From positions 1-7,342 of the forward strand of contig VBLR01000047.1 of assembly GCA_005878665.1 (NCBI GenBank): DNA of 7,342 nt, in the 5' to 3' direction. How positions within the stretch are numbered: position 1 is the first letter of the stretch; each line of letters opens with the position of its first letter. Shown here piece by piece: positions 1-4,495 of this stretch. Position numbers and translations under genes: made by a program. Source of the DNA: Methanobacteriota archaeon. GTDB lineage: Archaea > Thermoplasmatota > Thermoplasmata > RBG-16-68-12. A model generated the notes under the pieces. The model was not told the DNA's origin. It was given only the letters and a program-made list of their open reading frames with translations, and did no database searches.

Positions 1-1
1 C

Positions 2-235
2 GACCACGACGGCCTCCCGCTCGTCATCATGACGGCCGTCCCGATCCTGGCGATGCAGATCGGCGTCGGCTTCGTGCACTTCCAGGCGGAACGGAAGCGG
101 AGCGTGCGACGCTTCCGCCGCGAACTCATCTCCGCAGGAATGTCGAGGGAGCAGGCGGCGCGACTCGCCCAGGCGTACCACGACGCAGGCTCCGTCCGGC
201 AGATGCTGCGCGGAGCCCGCTTCCCCCGTGCGTGA
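2..235 (+). CDS. C-terminal part of an unrecognised, possibly membrane-attached protein (5' end outside the window)
   Basis: The frame is open from the first complete codon at base 2 to a TGA at 233-235, so the gene probably starts upstream of the window. An internal ATG at 29 could be a start, but nothing like a ribosome binding site precedes it. The visible 77 residues begin with a moderately hydrophobic stretch (LVIMTAVPILAMQIGVGFV), perhaps the end of a membrane helix. A very basic segment follows (ERKRSVRRFRREL), then a predicted helix-turn-helix-like amphipathic stretch with the pattern 'AGMSREQAARLAQAY'. Short archaeal membrane proteins often carry a basic cytosolic tail of this kind, but I do not recognise the family and assign no function. 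The gene ends 14 bases before the stop codon of the convergent secreted-protein gene. No T-rich terminator is visible between them. Confidence 0.6.
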   Translation, partial: DHDGLPLVIMTAVPILAMQIGVGFVHFQAERKRSVRRFRRELISAGMSREQAARLAQAYHDAGSVRQMLRGARFPRA

Positions 236-249
236 CGCCTGGAATTCTA

Positions 250-1275
250 CTAGAGAACCTTGACCACGACCGTAACCGTCGTCGAGTGAGTGATCGAGCC
301 GATCGTCGCGGTTACCGTGACGGTGTACGTGGCCGGGGTCGTGAGCAGCGAGGTCGAAACGGTCAGCGTCGACGTCGCGGTTCCGTTGGCCGTCAGCGTG
401 ACGCTGCTCGGACTCACCGCGACAGTCGGCCACACCAGGACCAGATCGGACGAAGAGATCGAGGCGCTCAGGCTCCCCGCCCCCGAGAGGCCGTTCAGGC
501 TGGTGAGCGTGATCGTGGACACCACGGACCCTGAGACGGTGACCGTCAGGGAACTGGGTGAGGCGCCGATGCTGAAATCGGCGGGAGGCGGGGGAGGCGT
601 CAATCTCCACGCGGCCAACGGATGGAGCTCCCAGTGATTCTCGTCCCAGTAGACGAATCCTTGGAGATCGAGCGAGATGCTGCCTGTCGACACTTCATTC
701 GCAATCGTGACGTTGTTGCAGTAGGAGACCGTGGATCCGCAAAAGCCCTTTGCGAGCCAATCCTGATCGAACTCGACGTGAATATAGCCGTTCGTCGTCC
801 CGACGGCGTGAATGTCCCCGACGTTGTCGCAGAACGTCTGGTTGTTCGGGTAGCGGCCGCCGCCGTTCACCGCCTTGAATCCCTTCGAACAATCGCCGCT
901 GTCGAACGTGTATGTGTAGAGATACACTCCGTTCACCTGGACGAACGTCGACACGACTTGGTTGTGAATGTTCGTGATCGTGCACGGCGGGGCGAGCGCG
1001 CGCTTGTCCGGGATGCCGCCATCGGTGGAGTTCACCTGGTACTGACTGCCGGCGAGGGCCTGGGCGGGGTACGCCGAGCCGAGGATGTCCGCTACCGTGA
1101 CCAAGGATGGCGAGCAAGAAACGTTGGGATTCCAGGATGTCAGCGTCGCGGAAGCTGCTACCGCGGTCTGATCGGGAGCGGACGAACTCACGCTGCTCAA
1201 GAGGACCAGCGATGCAGCGAGGGCGAGAACCATCGCCGACGAGATCCAAGTTCGTGGAAGGCGAAGAGCCGTCAT
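250..1275 (-). CDS. Secreted protein with six-cysteine domain and C-terminal Ig-like domain
   Basis: This 341-residue protein is probably exported and soluble. Residues 1-33 form a signal peptide: basic start, hydrophobic core around 13-27, then a Ser/Ala-rich region. The mature N-terminal domain (about 45-226) holds all six cysteines (54, 98, 129, 149, 179, 186), enough for three disulfides. It also has a 'GDIHAVG' motif near 153-159 and 'HWELHP' at 214-219. From memory, GDIH followed by a terminal (E/W)-I/L-HP motif recurs in a small beta-rich, OB-like extracellular domain of unknown role; that is family knowledge, not shown here. A proline hinge (227-231) leads to an Ig-like domain (233-341) of the 'DFSI.ASPSSLTVT...' type, usually a spacer or adhesion module in surface proteins. 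NxS/T sequons (for example N51, N82, N145, N188, N297) would suit archaeal N-glycosylation. There is no C-terminal membrane anchor. The ATG at 1275 is the start that keeps the whole signal peptide. Confidence 0.88.
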   Translation of the reverse strand: MTALRLPRTWISSAMVLALAASLVLLSSVSSSAPDQTAVAASATLTSWNPNVSCSPSLVTVADILGSAYPAQALAGSQYQVNSTDGGIPDKRALAPPCTITNIHNQVVSTFVQVNGVYLYTYTFDSGDCSKGFKAVNGGGRYPNNQTFCDNVGDIHAVGTTNGYIHVEFDQDWLAKGFCGSTVSYCNNVTIANEVSTGSISLDLQGFVYWDENHWELHPLAAWRLTPPPPPADFSIGASPSSLTVTVSGSVVSTITLTSLNGLSGAGSLSASISSSDLVLVWPTVAVSPSSVTLTANGTATSTLTVSTSLLTTPATYTVTVTATIGSITHSTTVTVVVKVL

Positions 1276-1322
1276 TCGTGGCCACCGTCGGGTGCCCCAG
1301 CGCGGATGGACGTGTATGAGAC

Positions 1323-1332
1323 GTATGTTTAC
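1323..1332 (-). promoter_or_regulatory. Weak TATA-like element for the secreted-protein gene
   Basis: On the minus strand this reads GTAAACATAC. It is the most AT-rich spot upstream of the ATG at 1275. If it is a TATA box, transcription would start roughly 25 bases on, near 1300, giving a leader of about 25 bases. The match to the archaeal TATA consensus is poor, so this is a tentative placement. Confidence 0.2.
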
Positions 1333-1594
1333 ACTCCTTCACAGGCGGTTACTTTCGGTAGCGACAACCCATATCCCAGGAACCCGGATGAGCGCAGCGC
1401 GAGACACCTCTTCAAAGGCCGAAACTGCGGGAACCGGGAATTGGAAGACGCGGCGTTTTGCCGGAAATGCTCTAGCGTGGATAGGGCGTTCGCGGTTGTG
1501 ACATCCGTCCGCCGAATGTCTGAGGTCTGTTCGAGTCCAAGGCGACAATCACCCTTCCCCGAGGCTATTCACAAAAGAGAACATTCGGAGCGAT

Positions 1595-1603
1595 AGTTAT
1601 ATT
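1595..1603 (+). promoter_or_regulatory. TATA box for the membrane protein / Roadblock unit
   Basis: AGTTATATT is the clearest TATA-like sequence upstream of the ATG at 1645, in otherwise GC-rich DNA. The usual archaeal spacing would place the transcription start near 1625 and give a short leader of about 20 bases. No bacterial -35/-10 pair is visible. Confidence 0.5.
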
Positions 1604-1644
1604 GGCCCGAAGACGGCAATGGGAAGCCGAGCGATCGACCGTCC

Positions 1645-2067
1645 ATGGCAGACCTCTGGGTCATCGTCGGATTCCTCGCATTCTTCGGGACAATCACGGG
1701 TCTCCTCGCGGTCACGTTCCTCGCGTTCACGCGAATGGACAAGGACGTCCGGCGAGCACGGATGTTCATCATGGAAAAACGAATCCAGCGGTTCCTCGGT
1801 GCATTCACCATGGCGTTCATCGCGCTGACGGCGCTCATTTGCGCATCCATGATCTCCGTGGGCCTCCCTGTGGCGATCGGAACCGGTCTGTTAATCCTCT
1901 GGCTGGGCGGCATGGGCTACGGGACCTACGAACTCTTCCTGATCGTCCGACCCCCGAAAGGCACGCTGCTCCGGCTCGTGAAGAAGTCGAACACCGGCCG
2001 ATCGGTCCTCCTCGAGAAAGCCGCCATCCTAAACCGGTCCGGGAGGGACAGGGATGCAGCGAAGTGA
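1645..2067 (+). CDS. Three-helix membrane protein of unknown function, paired with the Roadblock gene
   Basis: This is a 140-residue integral membrane protein. Hydrophobic segments lie at about 4-28, 51-70 and 74-101. A charged loop (about 30-48, rich in Arg, Lys and Asp) separates the first two. The last 38 residues are a basic, soluble tail ending in RSGRDRDAAK. No catalytic motif, cysteine pair or known domain is recognised, so function is unknown. The ATG at 1645 sits about 20 bases after the predicted transcription start and gives a sensible first helix; no strong ribosome binding site is seen, as is common for short-leader archaeal genes. Its 3' end overlaps the next gene by 14 bases, so the two are almost certainly co-transcribed and probably translationally coupled. 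By inference it could be a membrane partner or anchor for the Roadblock protein. Confidence 0.8.
   Translation: MADLWVIVGFLAFFGTITGLLAVTFLAFTRMDKDVRRARMFIMEKRIQRFLGAFTMAFIALTALICASMISVGLPVAIGTGLLILWLGGMGYGTYELFLIVRPPKGTLLRLVKKSNTGRSVLLEKAAILNRSGRDRDAAK
2042..2046 (+). promoter_or_regulatory. Ribosome binding site for the Roadblock gene
   Basis: GGAGG sits inside the end of the preceding gene, seven bases before the ATG at 2054. It is the best Shine-Dalgarno match in this part of the window and fixes the start of the Roadblock gene despite the overlap. Confidence 0.7.
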
Positions 2068-2878
2068 GTCGCGTCGGAAAGCGGCCCTCTCCAATTTCTC
2101 GGACGAAGGCATCGAAGGACAACTCGGGAAGATCCTGGGCGAATTCCGACGGAAGACGACCGGCATCCGCGGCTCCGTCATCGCCGATGGCAATGGGTTG
2201 ACGGTGGCGAGCGACATCCAGGGTGCGGTCAGCCCCGCCGTTCTCTCGGCGATGAGCACGCTGATCGCCCAGTCCGGAGCCCGGGTCTTCGAGAACATCC
2301 AGATGACCGGGCCGAGCTTCATCATCATGGATGGCGATCAAGCGAATGTCGCGGTCGTGCAGTTCGCGGCCGGGGATGTGAGCTTGCTCACACTCGTCGA
2401 CCGGAGCGCCAACCTGGGAGTCCTCAAGATTGAAATGAAACGCACCGCCGCCAAAATCGCGGAGGCGCTCGGCATTGCGTTTGGCACTTCCTCCGGGATT
2501 TCTGAACTGTTCATCATCACCAAATCTGGAATCCTGATCCGCCACTACTCTGACACACTCCGGACCGACCTCGACCGGGACATCCTGAGCGGGATGCTCG
2601 TCGCCGTCCAGGAGTTCGTCAAACAGACTCTCTCGTCCAAGGCGGGCAATCTCGACGCGCTTCGGTACGGGACTTACACGGTCCATTTCGTCCGCGGCCT
2701 CCACACGATTGCCGCGGCGGTCGCGAAGGACTTGGACGCCGAGCACGTAAAGTACGCTGTGAGCGACGCCTTGCAGGACTTCGAGGACCGATACGCCGGC
2801 ATCCTGCCGACGTGGAACGGGGACGTATCCGAATTCGCGGGCATCGACGAGTGTTTTGAAAAGGTCCTGAAAGCCTGA
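2054..2878 (+). CDS. Roadblock/LC7 domain protein with a second archaeal sensor-like domain
   Basis: This 274-residue protein is predicted soluble. Residues about 21-138 match the Roadblock/LC7 pattern: helix (GQLGKILGEF), strand 'GIRGSVIADGNGLTVASDI', helix 'AVLSAMSTLIAQSGARVFENI', strands, then 'LLTLVDRSANLGVLKIEMKRTAAKIAEAL'. Roadblock proteins form dimers and commonly regulate small GTPases (MglB-MglA in bacteria, Ragulator in eukaryotes). Residues about 151-225 form a second unit with 'ELFIITKSGILIRHYS', 'DRDILSGMLVAVQEFVKQTL' and 'LRYGTYTVHFVRGLHTIAAAV'. From memory this pattern recurs in many uncharacterised euryarchaeal proteins and looks like another profilin/longin-type alpha-beta fold. 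The tail (226-274) is acidic and helical. No GTPase is encoded in this window, so a GTPase partner is unproven. The start is fixed by a GGAGG seven bases upstream. The gene overlaps the membrane-protein gene, suggesting a membrane-linked signalling pair. Confidence 0.88.
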   Translation: MQRSESRRKAALSNFSDEGIEGQLGKILGEFRRKTTGIRGSVIADGNGLTVASDIQGAVSPAVLSAMSTLIAQSGARVFENIQMTGPSFIIMDGDQANVAVVQFAAGDVSLLTLVDRSANLGVLKIEMKRTAAKIAEALGIAFGTSSGISELFIITKSGILIRHYSDTLRTDLDRDILSGMLVAVQEFVKQTLSSKAGNLDALRYGTYTVHFVRGLHTIAAAVAKDLDAEHVKYAVSDALQDFEDRYAGILPTWNGDVSEFAGIDECFEKVLKA

Positions 2879-2909
2879 GCGTCGGATTCCTTCGAGTCGG
2901 CCTGAGGAT
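2879..2909. other. Short convergent intergenic gap
   Basis: Thirty-one bases separate the stop of the Roadblock gene from the stop of the NTF2-like gene on the other strand. No T-tract or stable hairpin that would act as a clear terminator is seen on either strand. Confidence 0.5.
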
Positions 2910-3242
2910 CTACGCCCGCTCTAAACGAAGCGACTTGATTCGGCCCCGCGCGACGGAGAAACGGCCGACCGATCGACCGCTCGGCGACCGGACCGTGGCT
3001 CGAATCTCCCCATCCTCGGGCTCCATCCGTTCGACCGCGATGTCCTGCGGCACTCGATAGGTCAGCAGCGAGGACGTGATCGCCCGGATCCCGGCCGACT
3101 CTCGCCCCGAGGCGTCTCGAAGCCTCGCATCCGTCGTGAACAGGTTGAGGGCGTCAACGAGACGACCCCGTGCCAGGAAATCGTAGAAACGTCGCACGAC
3201 TTCTTCCGCCCGGAGTGGGGCGGTTTCCCCTTTCGAACCCAT
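2910..3242 (-). CDS. Small NTF2/SnoaL-like protein
   Basis: With the ATG at 3242 this is a 110-residue soluble protein. The first half, 'AEEVVRRFYDFLARGRLVDALNLFTTDARLRDASGRESAGIRAI', is the typical opening of an NTF2/SnoaL-like cone fold: a helix with (V/F)..FY.....G....AL.LF..DA, then the first strand. The second half supplies the beta-sheet, including 'IRATVRSPSGRSVGRFSVARGRIKSLRL'. Family members bind small hydrophobic ligands, act as enzymes such as isomerases, or serve as dimerisation modules; no catalytic residue set is clear, so no activity is assigned. A TTG start at 3272 would add ten residues, but ATG is preferred and the conserved fold begins after it. The gene follows phoU on the same strand after 65 bases. 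It could be co-transcribed with phoU or have its own promoter near the 30-base dyad at 3283-3312. Confidence 0.72.
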   Translation of the reverse strand: MGSKGETAPLRAEEVVRRFYDFLARGRLVDALNLFTTDARLRDASGRESAGIRAITSSLLTYRVPQDIAVERMEPEDGEIRATVRSPSGRSVGRFSVARGRIKSLRLERA

Positions 3243-3282
3243 TGTTCGATACCACTCATCCGTTGGGGACAAAGTCTTCGCT

Positions 3283-3312
3283 CGTATTCTCCGTAGGCCT
3301 ATGGAGATTACG
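3283..3312. promoter_or_regulatory. 30-base imperfect palindrome overlapping the phoU stop codon; candidate operator
   Basis: Thirteen of fifteen positions are complementary about the centre at 3297/3298. The inner TAGGCCTA is perfect, and the outer arms are TCTCC/GGAGA and CGTA/TACG. The two non-pairs are 3293/3302 (G and T) and 3287/3308 (T and T). It covers the last codon and stop of phoU and lies about 40-70 bases before the NTF2-like ATG. No T-tract follows on the minus strand. In the transcribed sense the inner mismatch is A-C rather than G-U, so a DNA-binding site fits better than an RNA terminator hairpin. Confidence 0.5.
3290..3310. repeat. Copy 1 of a 20-base repeat flanking phoU
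   Basis: TCCGTAG, CTAT and AGATTA occur here in the same order and orientation as at 4363-4382. About 17 of 20 positions agree once a one-base gap is allowed. This copy lies within the 30-base dyad after phoU, and the other covers the pstS TATA box. Confidence 0.35.
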
Positions 3313-4312
3313 TGCCCAGGTAGACGGCGTGGTCGATCGCGATCTCCGCAATGTCCGTGGCGTAGTTGGCGGTCCGGCCGAGGCTGTCCACGATTGCCGC
3401 CAGGGCGAGGAGTTCCTCTCCTTTCCTCGTGGCGACGTGATGGGAGAGCCCATCGATGAGCTTTTGATGCCTCGCCAGGTCGTCGACGGCTTCGTTCGCG
3501 GCGTCGATGTCGGCGGTGAGCAGAGCGGTGAACGCCTTGTCCAAGATGGCCATCGCAGATTCCCGCGCGGCGTCCATCTCCTTGATCAGCTTTGGCTCGA
3601 GGCGACCCGCCGCGAACGCGGGATACGTCCGCGCGATCCGCTCCGCATGGTCTCCGATTCGCTCGAGCAGTTTTGCGATGAGCCGCGAATTGTGCAGTTC
3701 AATCTTCGCTGCGGTGCTCTGAGGTGGCGCACCGAGCATGTGGGCGATGTTGTACTGCTTCGCGACCATCCAGTAGAGCCGATCGACGTCTTGGTCCCGC
3801 TGGGCCACATCCCGGGCGAGCGTTTCGTCGCGCGTCCGGAGTGCTTCTAACGCATCCTCATGCATCGCCCGCACGATCAAATGCATACGGCGCAGACACT
3901 TCTCCGCGCTCAACTCGGCGGTATCCGACAAGTCTTGGATGACGACCGCGTTCCTCGATTCCTCGATGACCTCCGGGCCGATGACCATGTGGCTGAAATC
4001 CCGCGCGACCTTTCGCACGAACGGGGCCATCTCAGATGGGAATCGAATCTCGATGAAGCTGAATCCCCCAATGTATGCGCCGATGAGCTTGCGCAGCAGG
4101 TGGTCTCGACGCTCCTCCCCCTTCTCCTCGAACAGTCGGCGTCGCATCGGCACCTTTTCGGCCGGCCTCGGGCGGACCGAGACGGCGCCATCTCCTTCCG
4201 TCTCCAGGAAAACCGTGTCGCCGGCCTTCAGGCCCGCGTCGAGGACCCAGCGCTTCGGCAACGATACGACATAGGTCGAACCTCCGGTCAATTGGAGTTT
4301 CCGTCCTTCCAT
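3308..4312 (-). CDS. phoU: Archaeal phosphate regulator PhoU with N-terminal AbrB/SpoVT domain
   Basis: This 334-residue protein has two parts. Residues 1-50 form a SpoVT/AbrB-like swapped-hairpin domain, with the archetypal 'RKLQLTGGSTYVVSLPKRWV' opening followed by 'GLKAGDTVFLETEGDGAVSVRP'. This fold usually binds DNA as a dimer. Residues about 120-334 form the PhoU helical region, with metal-site-like acidic signatures 'QDVDRLYW' (174-181), 'ERIGDHAERIA' (217-227) and 'DSLGRTANYATDIAEIAID' (309-327). PhoU proteins restrain Pst transport and phosphate signalling. The archaeal AbrB fusion is thought to act directly as a regulator, since most archaea lack PhoR/PhoB. I chose the ATG at 4312 because GGAG lies eight bases before it; a GTG at 4321 would place that GGAG over the start itself. 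The gene is divergent from pstS and followed by the NTF2-like gene on the same strand. Confidence 0.94.
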   Translation of the reverse strand: MEGRKLQLTGGSTYVVSLPKRWVLDAGLKAGDTVFLETEGDGAVSVRPRPAEKVPMRRRLFEEKGEERRDHLLRKLIGAYIGGFSFIEIRFPSEMAPFVRKVARDFSHMVIGPEVIEESRNAVVIQDLSDTAELSAEKCLRRMHLIVRAMHEDALEALRTRDETLARDVAQRDQDVDRLYWMVAKQYNIAHMLGAPPQSTAAKIELHNSRLIAKLLERIGDHAERIARTYPAFAAGRLEPKLIKEMDAARESAMAILDKAFTALLTADIDAANEAVDDLARHQKLIDGLSHHVATRKGEELLALAAIVDSLGRTANYATDIAEIAIDHAVYLGT

Positions 4313-4320
4313 TCCCCTCA

Positions 4321-4324
4321 CTCC
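4321..4324 (-). promoter_or_regulatory. Ribosome binding site deciding the phoU start
   Basis: On the minus strand GGAG ends eight bases before the ATG at 4312. The competing GTG at 4321 overlaps this motif, so the ATG is favoured. The motif is used only if transcription starts upstream of 4324. Confidence 0.5.
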
Positions 4325-4340
4325 TTCGGCTACGAAGATG

Positions 4341-4350
4341 CTATAGAGTC
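4341..4350 (-). promoter_or_regulatory. TATA-like element facing phoU
   Basis: On the minus strand this reads GACTCTATAG, nine of ten bases identical to the plus-strand GACTATATAG at 4369-4378. It would start phoU transcription near 4318, leaving almost no leader. That conflicts with use of the GGAG at 4321-4324, so this element may instead be a regulator site, with the phoU TATA being the palindromic CTATATAG further upstream. Confidence 0.4.
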
Positions 4351-4352
4351 AA

Positions 4353-4363
4353 AAGGATTCCTT
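4353..4363. promoter_or_regulatory. Central dyad AAGGATTCCTT between the divergent TATA elements; candidate operator
   Basis: The perfect five-base arms AAGGA and TCCTT surround a single T. The centre at 4358 is within about two bases of the midpoint between the two inverted TATA-like elements. It occupies the position of the factor B recognition element for both promoters, where a bound regulator could affect phoU and pstS together. Confidence 0.4.
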
Positions 4364-4382
4364 CCGTAGACTATATAGATTA
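4363..4382. repeat. Copy 2 of the 20-base repeat flanking phoU
   Basis: TCCGTAG, then CTAT and AGATTA, parallels the sequence at 3290-3310 and includes the CTATATAG palindrome. Because TATA-rich promoters are low in complexity, part of the match may be chance. Confidence 0.35.
4369..4378 (+). promoter_or_regulatory. TATA box for pstSCA, possibly used in both directions
   Basis: GACTATATAG contains the perfect palindrome CTATATAG and is the best TATA box in the right half. Archaeal spacing puts the pstS transcription start near 4400, giving a leader of about 95 bases before the ATG at 4496. Because the core is palindromic, it could also serve phoU on the minus strand, starting near 4349 and placing the phoU ribosome binding site in a short leader. 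Confidence 0.6.
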
Positions 4383-4476
4383 GCCTTCGACACCGTTTGA
4401 CAGGGAATATTTCGTCGGGAACCGTCATAGAGCGCCGGGGTCTCCGTCGGATTGAGGAAAGCGATCGTGGTAATTC

Positions 4477-4483
4477 GGAGGAG
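4477..4483 (+). promoter_or_regulatory. Ribosome binding site for pstS
   Basis: GGAGGAG lies 12 bases before the ATG at 4496. This is longer than usual spacing, but it is the only strong Shine-Dalgarno match in the leader and it supports the ATG over the in-frame TTG at 4397. Confidence 0.5.
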
Positions 4484-4495
4484 TCGCTGAGTCGA

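Larger units (their letters stand above)
1276..1644. other. Intergenic region between divergent genes, with a possible zinc-ribbon remnant
   Basis: This 369-base stretch separates the minus-strand secreted-protein gene from the plus-strand membrane-protein gene, so it must hold upstream sequence for both. Apart from TATA-like elements near each end, no convincing complete gene is seen. At 1420-1476, plus strand, one frame reads GRNCGNRELEDAAFCRKCS. This resembles the archaeal zinc ribbon CxNCG...FCxKCG with the first cysteine changed to glycine. No start codon with good context lies in frame just upstream, and the sequence after it looks non-coding. It may be a decayed gene piece or coincidence. 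Confidence 0.4.

Noticed and set aside
1525..1541. Possible tRNA T-arm (GTCTG-TTCGAGT-CCAAG)
   Set aside because: The loop resembles TTCGANT, but the stem bases do not pair beyond the first, and no anticodon arm or acceptor stem fits around it.
622..1596. Long plus-strand open frame antisense to the secreted-protein gene
   Set aside because: It is the complement of a convincing gene with signal peptide and domains. The 324-residue translation is low in hydrophobic order and rich in Arg and Val, typical of an antisense frame in GC-rich DNA. Only the zinc-ribbon-like piece beyond 1276 was kept as a finding.
1835..2746. 303-residue minus-strand open frame opposite the Roadblock gene
   Set aside because: It overlaps two well-supported genes, and its composition (Arg, Asp, Gly) is that of an antisense shadow.
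3243..3272. TTG start at 3272 for the NTF2-like gene
   Set aside because: There is no ribosome binding site in front of it. The ten added residues precede the fold, and a standard ATG is available at 3242.
3288..3307. Rho-independent-style terminator after phoU
   Set aside because: The hairpin-forming sequence is real, but no T-tract follows on the minus strand and the sense RNA has an A-C mismatch in the stem. It is kept as a candidate operator instead.
4397..4495. N-terminal extension of PstS from a TTG at 4397
   Set aside because: The codon lies at or just before the predicted transcription start. The 33 added residues are charged and not family-like, and GGAGGAG precedes the ATG at 4496.
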